This document shows positions 24,591-35,632 of a stretch of DNA of 64,000 nt, one piece after another. Position 1 is the first letter of the stretch, and each line of letters starts with the position of its first letter. The stretch is from the NCBI GenBank assembly GCA_964391865.1, contig CAYMNQ010000005.1:310001-374000 (forward strand), given 5' to 3'. The position numbers and the translations under genes were made by a program. This stretch comes from DASZQL01 sp964391865. Its GTDB lineage: Bacteria; Planctomycetota; Phycisphaerae; Phycisphaerales; UBA1924. The notes under the pieces are model-generated. The model worked only from the letters and a program-made list of their open reading frames with translations, had not been told where the DNA came from and did no database searches.

Positions 24591-24896
24591 TCACGCAAGC
24601 GCGCGAGCGATCAAGACCGCTTCAAAGTTGATCTCCCCGTACACATGCGGGAATCGCTCCGCGCCGTCGGGCGACTCCGCCGGCGGCTCCCACTTCACTT
24701 CGGCGCGGAGTTCCGCTTCGTCGATCTCCAGCACCACGAGCCCGCTCTGCCTGCGGAAGAACCGCGCCAGCACGCCGGCGAGCTGCGCTTCGGTGCAGCA
24801 GTGGATGAACCCTTCGCATTCGAGCGACGCGGCCCGCATCGCGCCGGTGCGCTGCGCCGCGTCCCACGCCGCGCGAGTCGTGACGTGCAGGATCAC
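24591..24896 (-). CDS. DUF952 family protein
   Basis: This 101-residue protein starts with GTG overlapping the glnS stop (GTGA), so it is the last gene of the gltX-glnS unit. ILHVTTRAAWDAA, LECEGFIHCCTEAQL and HVYGEINFEAVL are the conserved blocks of DUF952, whose function is unknown. HCCTE keeps the family His-Cys positions. Why it is coupled to a tRNA synthetase is unclear. Confidence 0.85.
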   Translation of the reverse strand: MILHVTTRAAWDAAQRTGAMRAASLECEGFIHCCTEAQLAGVLARFFRRQSGLVVLEIDEAELRAEVKWEPPAESPDGAERFPHVYGEINFEAVLIARALA

Positions 24897-26656
24897 TCCG
24901 CCGCCGCCGCCGCCGCTTTCGCCCAGGTGTCTTTCAGCGTGACGGTGCGGTTGAAGGCCGGCGCGCCGGGCTTTGAGTCACGATCGACGCAGAAATACCC
25001 CATCCGCTCGAACTGGAACCGCCGGATGTCGTCGGCCCACGCCGGCTCGTCCGCCTGCGGCTCGCGCAGCGAAGGCTCCAGCTTCGCACGCACGGTGGCC
25101 AGCGAACTGGGGTTCAGGTCATCCATGAAATTCCCCGTCGCCGCGCCCGGCGCCTCGGCGGTGAACAGACGATCAAACAGCCGCACCTCCGCATCGACGG
25201 CGTGCGAGGCGCTCACCCAGTGCAGCGTCGCTTTCACCTTGCGCCCATCGGGCGCATCGCCGCCGCGCGTGGCGGGATCGACCGTGGCGTGCAGCTCCGT
25301 AATCTGCCCCGTCACGGGGTCCTTCACGACGCCCGTGCAGGTGATGAAATACGCGTAGCGCAGCCGCACCTCGCGCCCGGGTGACAAGCGGAAGAATTTC
25401 TTGGGCGGCTCCTCCATGAAGTCCTCGCGCTCGATGTACAGCTCGCGCGTGAAGGGCACTTTCCGCGTACCGGCGCCGGGATTCTCCGGGTTGTTCACGC
25501 AATCGACCCAGTCGATCTTGTCGGCGGGCCAATTCTCAAGCACGACCTTGATGGGATTGAGAACGCCCATGCGGCGCGGGGCGCGCTTGTTCAGATCATC
25601 GCGCACGGCGTTCTCAAGCTTGGTGAAATCGATCACGCCATTGACCTTGGTCACGCCGATTTCATCCATCAGATTCCGAATGGAATCGGCGGTGTAGCCC
25701 CGCCGGCGGAACCCGCTGATCGTCGGCATGCGCGGGTCGTCCCAGCCGCTGACCACCTTCTGCTCCACCATCTTCAGCAGATTGCGCTTGCTGAGAATGA
25801 TGTAGCTGGTGGCGAACTTCGCGAACTCGATCTGCTGCGGGTGGTGGATCCGTTTCTCCGCCGGGCGCCCCTCGTTCACCGCATCGATGAACCAGTCGTA
25901 CAGCGGCCGATGATTCTCAAACTCCAGCGTGCAGATCGAGTGCGTGATGCCCTCGATCGAGTCCTCGAAGCCGTGTGCCCAGTCATACATCGGGTACAGG
26001 CACCACCGGTCGCCCGTGTTGTGATGCGTCTCGTGGACGATGCGGTACAGCACCGGGTCGCGCAGGTTCAGATTGGGCGACGCCATGTCAATCTTGGCGC
26101 GCAGCGTCTTCGAGCCGTTGGGGTGCTTCCCATCGCGCATCTCGCGCAGCAGTGTGAGATTCTCTTCCACGCTCCGCGCCCGGAACGGCGACTCGCGCCC
26201 CGGGCGCGTCGGCGGGCCGCGGAACTCACCGACCTGCTCCGCCGTCAGATCGCAAACATACGCCTTCCCCTTCCGCACCAGTTCCTCGGCGAACTCGTAC
26301 ATCCGGTCGAAGTAATTGCTCGCGAAGAACAACCCGCCGCCATTCGGCCCTTCAAAGTCAGCGCCGAGCCACTTCACATCGTGGATGATCGAGTCGACGT
26401 ACTCCTGCTCCTCCTTCGCGGGGTTGGTGTCGTCAAAGCGCAGGTTGAACTTGCCGCCGTACTTCTGCGCCAGCCCGAAGTTCAGGCAGATCGACTTCGC
26501 ATGCCCGATGTGCAGATAGCCGTTCGGCTCGGGCGGGAAACGCGTATGCACCCGCGGCACATCAGGACGATCCGGCCACGCCCCCCACTTCCGCGCGGTG
26601 TTGTCGGCTTCGATGATCTGTTCGATGAAACTCAGTGGCCTGCTGGCGTCGGGCAT
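24893..26656 (-). CDS. glnS: Glutaminyl-tRNA synthetase
   Basis: This 587-residue class I synthetase charges tRNA-Gln. RFPPEPNGYLHIGHAKSICLNFG holds the HIGH motif, ILSKRNLLKMVE holds the KMSKS equivalent (LSKR), and the C-terminal domain has the paired beta-barrels expected for GlnRS. ATG 26656 is chosen because GAAGGAG lies seven bases before it, whereas the longer frame has no similarity. The presence of GlnRS means glutaminylation need not go through Glu-tRNA amidation. It is downstream of gltX and translationally linked to DUF952. Confidence 0.95.
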   Translation of the reverse strand: MPDASRPLSFIEQIIEADNTARKWGAWPDRPDVPRVHTRFPPEPNGYLHIGHAKSICLNFGLAQKYGGKFNLRFDDTNPAKEEQEYVDSIIHDVKWLGADFEGPNGGGLFFASNYFDRMYEFAEELVRKGKAYVCDLTAEQVGEFRGPPTRPGRESPFRARSVEENLTLLREMRDGKHPNGSKTLRAKIDMASPNLNLRDPVLYRIVHETHHNTGDRWCLYPMYDWAHGFEDSIEGITHSICTLEFENHRPLYDWFIDAVNEGRPAEKRIHHPQQIEFAKFATSYIILSKRNLLKMVEQKVVSGWDDPRMPTISGFRRRGYTADSIRNLMDEIGVTKVNGVIDFTKLENAVRDDLNKRAPRRMGVLNPIKVVLENWPADKIDWVDCVNNPENPGAGTRKVPFTRELYIEREDFMEEPPKKFFRLSPGREVRLRYAYFITCTGVVKDPVTGQITELHATVDPATRGGDAPDGRKVKATLHWVSASHAVDAEVRLFDRLFTAEAPGAATGNFMDDLNPSSLATVRAKLEPSLREPQADEPAWADDIRRFQFERMGYFCVDRDSKPGAPAFNRTVTLKDTWAKAAAAAAE

Positions 26657-26775
26657 GGCAAGCTCCTTCACCCGCGTGCGGCGGGCGGTCCAGAGATCGC
26701 TCGCGCGGCGCGGGGGGAATTGGGTTGTTGAACAGAAGAGTGTACCGGGAATCGGCCACGAATCGGGAAGCGGGA

Positions 26776-28530
26776 TCAGCGGCACGACGCGAGACAGCGC
26801 GAAACCCGCTTCATCACGCCAGGCTTCCCGATCACCCCCAGCGTCTCACCCAGCCCCGGGCTGACCGATGTCCCCGTCATCGCAACGCGCAGCGGCTGCG
26901 CCACCGCCCCGATCTGCAGCCCCTTCGTCGCCGCGAACGCTTCGATCGCTGAGTTGATCGCCCCCGGCTCGAACGGCTCGATCGTCTCGATCACGCCCGC
27001 CAGCTCGCGCAACACGTCGATCCCCATCGGCCCGCTGCCGTCCTTGTTCACCGGCGCGAGCACGTGCTTCTTCACCGCCGCCTCGTCGAACACCACCGCA
27101 TCATCATCCACCAGCACAAACGCCGCCGGCTTCATCGCGTCCGCCAGCGTCTTGCACCGCGGCTTCACCGCCCGCGCCAGCCACACAAACCGCCGCTCAT
27201 CGAGTTTCTCGATCAATCGCGGGTCGAACCGCGCGCACCACTCACGCCAACGCGCCGCAAACTGCTCGTCGGTCATCGCGCCGAGCGCATCCGCGTTGAA
27301 CGCCATCAGCTTCTTGCGGTCGAATCGCGCGTTCGTCTTTCCGATCCGCGGCAGGTCGAAGTTCTTCGCCAGGAATTCCATGTCGAACCGCTCGAGATTC
27401 GTGCCGTCGGCGTTCTTCAGCCCCGGATTCCAGCCGAGCAGCGCGATGAAATTGCAGATCACCTCCGGCAGATACCCCGCCTTGCGGAAATCCTCGACGC
27501 TGACCTCGGGGAGCGACAGCCCCATCGAAGCCGCGAGCGTTTCGAGCTGCGACGTTTCGAGCTGCCGCTTCGTGTCGCCCAGCCACGCCGTCCACGTCGA
27601 GCCGTCGATCGCGCTCACGGGCGAATCCTTCAACGCCTTCTGCTTCACCGCCGCGCGCGCCGCTTGATCCCGCTCGCGCTTGCTCATCTTCGCCCCTTGG
27701 TCGTTGAAGATCAGCGGCATGTGCGCGTACACGGGAGTGCGGTAACCGAGCGCCCGCTGCAGCATCGCGTGCCGCGGCGTGTTCATCAGGTGCTCCTGCC
27801 CGCGCAGCACGTGCGTCACGCCCATCGTCTCGTCATCGACCACCACGCCGAAGTGGTACGTCGGGAAGCCGTCCGCCTTGCGCAGCACGAAATCATCCAC
27901 TTCGTTCGACGCGAACTTCACCTCGCCCAGTACTTCATCCATGACATGGACAGTCTCCTCCGGCGTGCGCAGACGCACCACATGCGGCTCGCCCGCGCTC
28001 ATGCGCCGCTTCTGCTCCGCGACGGGCAGGATGTCGCCCGCCGCGGGGCGATAGCGGAACGTCTCCTTCGCGGCGGTCGCCGCCTTGCGCATCTCATCGA
28101 TCTTCGAAGCGGGCGTGAAATCCGCGTACGCGGTGCCACGCTCGATCATCTCGTTCAGGATGCGGTTGTACAGGTCAAGCCGCTGCGACTGATAGAACGG
28201 CGCCACCCCGCGCGGGTCGCCGCCGATCGTCACGCTTCCATTCCCCTCTTCACTCGATGCCTTGATGCCTTGATGCCCCGATGCCTTCCGCGCCAGCTCC
28301 GGCCCCTCATCCCACTCGATCCCCAGCCACGCGAGGTCCTCCATGATCCCCCGCGCGGAAGCTTCGCTCGACCGCGCCTGATCGGTGTCCTCGATGCGCA
28401 GCAGGAAGTGCCCGCCCATCCGCCGAGCGAACGCCCAGCAGAAGAGCGCGGTCCGCGCCCCGCCGATGTGCAGGTGCCCGGTGGGCGAGGGAGCGAAACG
28501 GGTGATGACGAGATTGGAGCCGGTGGACAT
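26776..28530 (-). CDS. gltX: Glutamyl-tRNA synthetase with repeat-derived insertion
   Basis: The 584-residue product charges tRNA-Glu. TRFAPSPTGHLHIGGARTALFCWAF carries HIGH and GAKMSKRERD carries KMSKS. It is about 90-110 residues longer than typical GltX. Part of the excess is a low-complexity segment (GHQGIKASSEEGNGSVTIGG) right after WDEGPE, encoded by an octamer repeat of the intergenic type seen at 3234. A second extra segment surrounds AVSAIDGST-like residues after KMSKS. ATG 28530 is preferred to the upstream start, as STGSNLVITRFAPSP begins the conserved region. It heads the gltX-glnS-DUF952 unit. Confidence 0.93.
   Translation of the reverse strand: MSTGSNLVITRFAPSPTGHLHIGGARTALFCWAFARRMGGHFLLRIEDTDQARSSEASARGIMEDLAWLGIEWDEGPELARKASGHQGIKASSEEGNGSVTIGGDPRGVAPFYQSQRLDLYNRILNEMIERGTAYADFTPASKIDEMRKAATAAKETFRYRPAAGDILPVAEQKRRMSAGEPHVVRLRTPEETVHVMDEVLGEVKFASNEVDDFVLRKADGFPTYHFGVVVDDETMGVTHVLRGQEHLMNTPRHAMLQRALGYRTPVYAHMPLIFNDQGAKMSKRERDQAARAAVKQKALKDSPVSAIDGSTWTAWLGDTKRQLETSQLETLAASMGLSLPEVSVEDFRKAGYLPEVICNFIALLGWNPGLKNADGTNLERFDMEFLAKNFDLPRIGKTNARFDRKKLMAFNADALGAMTDEQFAARWREWCARFDPRLIEKLDERRFVWLARAVKPRCKTLADAMKPAAFVLVDDDAVVFDEAAVKKHVLAPVNKDGSGPMGIDVLRELAGVIETIEPFEPGAINSAIEAFAATKGLQIGAVAQPLRVAMTGTSVSPGLGETLGVIGKPGVMKRVSRCLASCR
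28249..28292. repeat. Octamer repeat inside gltX coding sequence
   Basis: Four GATGCC units at exact period 8 (GATGCCTT, GATGCCTT, GATGCCCC, GATGCCTT) preceded by CACTC. The same sequence family and the same preceding CACTY occur in the non-coding gap at 3234. Here it is translated as part of gltX. Confidence 0.75.
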
Positions 28531-28593
28531 GGGCGTGGCAGCGTAGCAGAGGGCGGACACTCAGAATCATGGCCACTCAGTCTGTAGAGCGAC

Positions 28594-29343
28594 TTAGCGT
28601 GTCGGGCCGCGCATCAGTTGATAGAGGTCCCGCGGCTGCGGGAACAACTGTGCCGCCTGTTCGCCAGTCAACCGTCGCGCACGTCCAAGCCGAGGAATCT
28701 CCAGCGGCTTGCCGGTGGCTTTGGCGAATTTTCTGACAGTTCGTGTAAACCGAAATCCCCAATCAAACTCGGTCAGCAGCACATGTTCGCGCATGGCCTC
28801 GGCGTCCGAACGGTCCACGATTCTCCACTGCTGAACCGGATACGTCGAAGTGTTGTGCCATGGCCCTCGTGTGACCGAGCCACATACGAAGCGAAAGCCC
28901 TCCACCCGAGAGATAGGCCATTCCAAACCCCGGCGTATATCTCGCACGACACCGCTTCCGGGATCGAACAGAGCGATCGCGCTCCTTTTTTTCCAGATGC
29001 TTATCTTCCACAGCAGCATCCCGAGCATCATCACCATCATGAAGCCGGCGAAGCCGTGAAGCACCCACCAGAGTTGATCGTACGTGAGACTCATCCCCTG
29101 CGCGCCCTGCTGCGCAATCTGCCGACGAAGAATCCACAGCATCGCGTGGATCAGAAGCCACGGCGTGCACACGAAGCCAATCCACATCACCGCCGAGCCG
29201 TGCCGATTCAAATCGACAATCAGCACACCGTCGCGCCAGCGTGCATGAAAGAGATCCGGCTCACCACCAAACTCGTCCGGAAAGAACACGGACTGTTCAG
29301 CCGCTTGGGATCGGTCCGGATTGTCACCAATCGAAGCAGCCAC
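28594..29343 (-). CDS. Unrecognised membrane protein
   Basis: The start is set at GTG 29343 because AGGAG lies seven bases before it; the frame continues to 29424 but would crowd the fumC promoter. The 249-residue product has two hydrophobic segments (about residues 52-72 and 92-115) separated by a short loop, then a soluble C-terminal domain of about 130 residues containing GVVRDIRRGLEWPISRVEGFRFVCG. Base composition is slightly more AT-rich than its neighbours. No family was recognised. The layout resembles bacterial PH-like membrane proteins, but a diagnostic motif is missing. Confidence 0.5.
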   Translation of the reverse strand: MAASIGDNPDRSQAAEQSVFFPDEFGGEPDLFHARWRDGVLIVDLNRHGSAVMWIGFVCTPWLLIHAMLWILRRQIAQQGAQGMSLTYDQLWWVLHGFAGFMMVMMLGMLLWKISIWKKRSAIALFDPGSGVVRDIRRGLEWPISRVEGFRFVCGSVTRGPWHNTSTYPVQQWRIVDRSDAEAMREHVLLTEFDWGFRFTRTVRKFAKATGKPLEIPRLGRARRLTGEQAAQLFPQPRDLYQLMRGPTR

Positions 29344-29450
29344 GCCGGAACTCCTACCGCAAGCAGTCAATCCTACCTCGCTCGCGATTGCTACTCTGCT
29401 CGAACCGATCGATCCACTCTTCACTCGTGAACCGCCAGAGGCCCGAGACC

Positions 29451-31010
<1,560 letters not shown>

Positions 31011-31075
31011 AGTTCTCCCCGGCGCTCGAATCGCGCCATCGAAGCTCGACCCGCCGCTTTGAGTTGGAGAATGAG

Positions 31076-32434
31076 ATGCCGCCCGTGCGAAGAGCGCAGC
31101 ATTCTCGCCGAGTTCCGAGACCCGAGAACGCGCCGCGCGATGCTCGACACACCACGAGTGCGTTCGCATTGACCGCCCTGATTACGACGTCGCTCGCGCT
31201 GGGCGCGCCGATTCACGCCCACACGCCCGGCCCGGAGGAATCGAAGCCCGTCATGCCAGACCCGGCTCTCACCGACGAAGCGCCGGGCGAGTTGTCACCC
31301 GCCCAGCCGCCCACCGCGCGGATCGACGAGGATGACGCCGACGAACTCGCCGACGAAACGCCGGGGCCGTTCGAGTGGCTGAATGAAGGCATCCGCGAAC
31401 TCGAAGCCGGCACCGGACTGCGGATCGGCATCGCCTACACCACTCTGCTGCAACACGCCTCGGGCGCGGGCGACCGGCGCACCGCGGCTGCGGGCGACGT
31501 GGACCTCACCTTCCGCTGGACCCTGCTCGGCCGCGGCACGCTCAATCCCGGCACACTGATCTTCAACACCGAGTACCGACACCAGATCGGCGACCTCCCG
31601 CCCTCCGCGCTTGCGTCCAGCATCGGCGCCGGGATCGCCACCACCAACGGCTTCTCCGAGCGGCCCGTCGTCATCAAGGATGCGTACTGGGTGCAGCACG
31701 CGCTTGACGGCCTCCTCCGCTTCGGCGCGGGGCGCGCCGATCCGGAGAACTTCGTGGGCGGGCACCGTCTCCAGAGCGCCAACACCTTCTTTCTCCACAA
31801 GGCCTTCTCGGGAAATCCGGCGATCGCGTACCCCGGCAGCGGGCTGGCCGCCGCTTTCGGCATCGTGCCCCACGAGTCCTGGTACATCAGCGCCGGCGCT
31901 GCGAACGCCTACGGCCGCGTCACCACCACCGAGTTCGAATCACTGTTCGATGAATGGGACCTGTTCACCTTCGTCGAAGCCGGATGGACGCCCAGGCTCG
32001 ACGGGCTGGGGCAAGGCCGGTACCGCATCGCGCTGTGGCACATCGATGATCGCTCACCCCCCGACTCCGGAACGCGTCCGGACGATGCAGGAGTCAGCGT
32101 CATCATCGACCAAGACATCGGCGAGCGACTCAAGCTGTTCGCCAGGTACGCCCACTCCGACGCCGATGTGACAGGCGTGTCGAACCTCGTCGAAGGCGGC
32201 GGAGCGCTCACCGGGATTCTCGGTTCGCAGAGCGTCACGGGCCTCGCGCTCGCATTCGCAGACTATTCATCCGCGAACCGGCGTGATGAGACCATCGCAG
32301 AGATATTCCACCGCTGGCAACTGACAGGCAACACTCAACTCACCGTCGGCGGGCAGCTCATCTTGAACCCCGCCGACAGCCCGAACGACGACGCGCTCGC
32401 CGTTTTCTCGCTCCGCCTGCGCATCAGCTTCTAG
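31076..32434 (+). CDS. OprB-like carbohydrate/solute porin
   Basis: The 452-residue product has a basic N-terminus with a signal peptide (LTALITTSLALGAPIHAHT), an acidic Pro-rich linker, and a beta-barrel domain with OprB-type strands. Examples are GDVDLTFRWTLLG, FRW-TLLGRGTLNPGTLIFNTEYRHQIG, KDAYWVQHALDGLLRFGAGRADPENFVGGHRL and a C-terminal LRLRISF. GGAGA is five bases before ATG 31076. OprB-family proteins are outer-membrane solute channels. Its position between fumC and aspA-dcuA suggests passage of a C4-dicarboxylate or amino acid, but that is inference. Confidence 0.68.
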   Translation: MPPVRRAQHSRRVPRPENAPRDARHTTSAFALTALITTSLALGAPIHAHTPGPEESKPVMPDPALTDEAPGELSPAQPPTARIDEDDADELADETPGPFEWLNEGIRELEAGTGLRIGIAYTTLLQHASGAGDRRTAAAGDVDLTFRWTLLGRGTLNPGTLIFNTEYRHQIGDLPPSALASSIGAGIATTNGFSERPVVIKDAYWVQHALDGLLRFGAGRADPENFVGGHRLQSANTFFLHKAFSGNPAIAYPGSGLAAAFGIVPHESWYISAGAANAYGRVTTTEFESLFDEWDLFTFVEAGWTPRLDGLGQGRYRIALWHIDDRSPPDSGTRPDDAGVSVIIDQDIGERLKLFARYAHSDADVTGVSNLVEGGGALTGILGSQSVTGLALAFADYSSANRRDETIAEIFHRWQLTGNTQLTVGGQLILNPADSPNDDALAVFSLRLRISF

Positions 32435-32481
32435 AATCACGCCCGACCCCGCCGACCATTCTTGATCCAGGAGCCGCCCGC

Positions 32482-33912
32482 ATGCCCGCCCGCGCCGAAA
32501 AACGCCGCGCCCGTCCCGCCGCCCAGCGCACCGAGCACGATCTCCTCGGCTCGATGCGCCTCCCCGCCGCCGCGTACTACGGCGTGCAGACCGAGCGCGC
32601 CCTGCGCAACTTCAATATCTCGGGCGTGCCCATCTCCCTCTACCCGGACCTCATCAGGGCGCTCGCAATGGTCAAACTCGCCGCCGCCCGCGCGAACCAC
32701 GACACCGGCGCGCTCGACGCCCGCCGCCGCCGCGCGATCGAGAAGGCCTGCCGCGATGTCATCAACGGCGAGTTGCACGACCAGTTCCCCGTCGACATCT
32801 TCCAGGGCGGCGCGGGAACCTCCACCAACATGAACGCCAACGAGGTGCTCGCCAACCGAGGGCTCGAGCACATGCGCCGCGCGCGGGGCGACTACCAGCA
32901 CCTCGACCCGCACGACCATCTGAACCTCTCGCAGAGCACGAACGACGCCTACCCCACCGCGCTGCACGTCGCGATGCTGCTCGGCAACGCCCCGCTCATC
33001 GACGAAGTGTCGCGCCTCGTCGGAGCGTTCCGCAAGAAAGGCGCACAGTTCCGCTCGATCGTGAAGATGGGGCGCACGCAGTTGCAGGACGCGGTCCCCA
33101 TGACGCTGGGGCAGGAATTCAACGCCTGGGCCGCCAGCATCGAGGACGAGATCGACGCGCTCCGCGCCGCCGAGCGCGTGCTCTGCGAAGTGAACATGGG
33201 CGGTACCGCGATCGGCACCGGCCTCAACGCCCCGCGCGGCTACGCAACCCGCTGCGTCCGCCACCTCGCCCGCATCACCGGCAAGCCGATGCGCCTCGCC
33301 CGCGACCTGATCGAAGCGACGCAGGACACCCAGGCCTTCGTCCTCTACCACACCACGCTCCGCAGCTTGTGCATCAAGCTCAGCAAGGTGTGCAACGACC
33401 TCCGACTGCTCTCCTCCGGCCCACGCGCCGGGCTGGGCGAGATCAAGCTCCCCGCCATGCAGCCGGGCAGCTCGATCATGCCGGGCAAGGTCAACCCGGT
33501 GATCCCCGAAGTGGTCAACCAGGTGTGCTACAAGGTGATCGGCAACGACGTGTGCGTCACCATGGCCGCCGAAGCCGGGCAGCTTCAGCTCAACGTCATG
33601 GAGCCCGTCATCGCGCAGTGCGTCTTCGAGGGGCAGACACTCGTCCGCAATGTCGTCCGCACGCTGCGCGTCTCGTGCGTCGAGGGCATCACCGCCGACG
33701 CCGACGCCTGCCGCAACTTCGTCGACCGCAGCATCGGCATCGTCACCGCGCTCAACCCCCTCATCGGCTACGAGCGCGCCACGCAGATCGCCGCAGAGGC
33801 ACAGAAGTCCGGGCGCGGCGTGATCGAACTCGTCCGCGAACGCGGCTGGGTCACCGAAGCGCAGCTCAAGCGCGCCCTCAGCATCCGGAACCTCACCGGC
33901 GTCCGCGCCTGA
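32482..33912 (+). CDS. aspA: Aspartate ammonia-lyase
   Basis: This 476-residue class II fumarase-superfamily enzyme splits L-aspartate to fumarate and ammonia. GSSIMPGKVNPVIPEVVNQVCYKVIGND has the IPEVVNQV continuation typical of aspartases, in contrast to the fumarase at 29451. GGAGTSTNMNANEVLANRGLE, LSQSTNDAYPTALH and MGRTQLQDAVPMTLGQEF complete the active site. The N-terminus has a basic 15-residue extension. It is followed 36 bases later by a Dcu transporter, the classic aspA-dcu pairing. Confidence 0.88.
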   Translation: MPARAEKRRARPAAQRTEHDLLGSMRLPAAAYYGVQTERALRNFNISGVPISLYPDLIRALAMVKLAAARANHDTGALDARRRRAIEKACRDVINGELHDQFPVDIFQGGAGTSTNMNANEVLANRGLEHMRRARGDYQHLDPHDHLNLSQSTNDAYPTALHVAMLLGNAPLIDEVSRLVGAFRKKGAQFRSIVKMGRTQLQDAVPMTLGQEFNAWAASIEDEIDALRAAERVLCEVNMGGTAIGTGLNAPRGYATRCVRHLARITGKPMRLARDLIEATQDTQAFVLYHTTLRSLCIKLSKVCNDLRLLSSGPRAGLGEIKLPAMQPGSSIMPGKVNPVIPEVVNQVCYKVIGNDVCVTMAAEAGQLQLNVMEPVIAQCVFEGQTLVRNVVRTLRVSCVEGITADADACRNFVDRSIGIVTALNPLIGYERATQIAAEAQKSGRGVIELVRERGWVTEAQLKRALSIRNLTGVRA

Positions 33913-33948
33913 CGAACCGCCGCACGCCGTCACAACGGAGCCCCGCGC

Positions 33949-35430
33949 ATGATCTGGCTCGAGTTCGCCGTCGTGATTGCCGCCATCATCATCGGCGCCC
34001 GCGTCGGCGGCGCGGGGTTGGGAACCGTCGCCGCGCTCGGACTCGCCGTGCTGGTCTTCGGCTTCGGGCTGCCGCCCTCCTCGCCTCCTGTCGCGGTGCT
34101 CGCGATCCTTGTCTCCGTCGTCACCGCCGCCGCATGCCTCCAGTCCTCCGGCGGCATGGACCTGCTGATCGCGCTCGCCGATCGCGCCCTGCGCGCGCAG
34201 CCGAAGTGGATCACCCTCGTCGGCCCGGCGGTCTCATACGCCTTCACCTTCTGCGCGGGCACCGGGCACGTCGCCTACGCCGTTCTCCCCGTGATCGCGG
34301 AAGTGGCGCGCAAGGCGGGCATCCGCCCCGAGCTCCCGATGTCGATCAGCGTCATCGCCAGCCAGCAGGCGATCACCGCCAGCCCGCTTTCCGCCGCCAC
34401 CGCAGGCCTCCTCGGCATCCTCACCGCTGCCAATCTCACCATCAACGGAAGGCCCGTCGAACTCTGGCACATCCTCGCGATCTGCATCCCTTCAACTCTC
34501 ATCGGCTGCTTCGCCGGCGCCGTCGTCGCCGGCTTCATCGGCAAAGACCTCGCCGAAGACCCGGTCTACAAGGAACGGCTCGCGAAGGGACTGGTCGAGG
34601 AACCCAAACCCCTCCCAAGGCTCGAGGGCGCGGCGCGCCGGCGCGCCATCGGCGCCGTCTGCACCTTTCTCTCCGCCGCCGCCGTCGTCGTCGCTTTCGG
34701 AATGTTCCAGGGCCTGCGCTCCACCTTCACCGAGATCGCAGCACCCTCCGGCACCATCACCGCCGACGCGCTTGAGAACGCGCTCAGCGACCTCTCCGAC
34801 CCCGAACGTGCGCACGAGCCCGTCACGCGCGAGCAGATCGCGCGCGGCCTCGAATCGCTCCGCGACCGTCCCGCCCAGGAGCGCACCACCCCCGTCGGCA
34901 TGCCGACCCTCATCCAGATCGTCATGTACTCCGCCGCGGGCGTGATGATGCTCTTCTTCGGCGCCGCCCCCGCACAGACCATCCGCACGCCCGTCGCCGC
35001 CGCGGGCGTCGTCGCCTTCATCTCCATCGTCGGGCTGGGATGGATGGGCAACTGCTTCTTCGACGGCAACCGTGCCGCGATCGTGACCGCGCTCGCCGAC
35101 ATCATCAACGCCCACCCGTGGGTCTTCGCGATCGGCCTCTTCGGGCTGTCCATCGTGCTCTTCAGCCAGGCATCCACCGTCGCCGCCCTCGTGCCCGTGG
35201 GGATCGCGCTCGGCCTCTCCGCCCCCGACCTGATCGCCAGCTTCCCTGCGGTCAACGGCTACTTCTTCCTTCCGACCTACGGCACGATCGTCGCCGCGGT
35301 AGCCTTCGACTGCACGGGGACCACGCGCATCGGCAAGTATGTACTCAACCACTCGTTCATGCTGCCGGGGCTGGTCTCCACCGCCGGCGCGGTGCTCGCC
35401 GGCTGGCTCCTCACCGCCGCCATGTTCTGA
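33949..35430 (+). CDS. dcuA: Anaerobic C4-dicarboxylate transporter, Dcu family
   Basis: This 493-residue membrane protein has about ten to twelve hydrophobic segments. LQSSGGMDLLIALADRALR, SYAFTFCAGTGHVAYAVLPVIAEVARKAGIRPELPMSISVIASQQAITASPLSAA and AVNGYFFLPTYGTIVAAVAFDCTGTTRIGKYVLNHSF are DcuA/DcuB hallmarks. Such carriers exchange aspartate or fumarate for succinate, or take up aspartate. A hydrophilic loop of about 75 residues in the middle (SDLSDPERAHEPVTREQIARG) enlarges the protein over the usual 430-440. With aspA it forms an aspartate-to-fumarate module. Confidence 0.88.
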   Translation: MIWLEFAVVIAAIIIGARVGGAGLGTVAALGLAVLVFGFGLPPSSPPVAVLAILVSVVTAAACLQSSGGMDLLIALADRALRAQPKWITLVGPAVSYAFTFCAGTGHVAYAVLPVIAEVARKAGIRPELPMSISVIASQQAITASPLSAATAGLLGILTAANLTINGRPVELWHILAICIPSTLIGCFAGAVVAGFIGKDLAEDPVYKERLAKGLVEEPKPLPRLEGAARRRAIGAVCTFLSAAAVVVAFGMFQGLRSTFTEIAAPSGTITADALENALSDLSDPERAHEPVTREQIARGLESLRDRPAQERTTPVGMPTLIQIVMYSAAGVMMLFFGAAPAQTIRTPVAAAGVVAFISIVGLGWMGNCFFDGNRAAIVTALADIINAHPWVFAIGLFGLSIVLFSQASTVAALVPVGIALGLSAPDLIASFPAVNGYFFLPTYGTIVAAVAFDCTGTTRIGKYVLNHSFMLPGLVSTAGAVLAGWLLTAAMF

Positions 35431-35477
35431 CCGCTCACAGCAGAACAGATTCCGAATCGATGCGAACGATCCGGCGG

Positions 35478-35505
35478 TTGATTCTCGCCGGCGCTCTGCT
35501 ACACT
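35478..35505 (+). promoter_or_regulatory. Ribosomal protein operon promoter
   Basis: TTGATT (35478-35483) and TACACT (35500-35505) are spaced 16 bases, about 120 bases before rplK. The start of the rplK-rplL unit is expected near 35512. Confidence 0.55.
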
Positions 35506-35632
35506 CTCCGCCCCGCTCGGGATCGCTCCCGGGTGACATTTTAAACCGTTACGACCACCTTGCTCGCCGAATCCCAGGCCGGGATCGGCAAGCCGCGAAT
35601 CGCTCGCGGGGGCTGGTGGGAGGTGGAGATCA

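Noticed and set aside
31900..32240. Antisense frames within the porin gene
   Set aside because: Shadows of the coding strand with no independent support.
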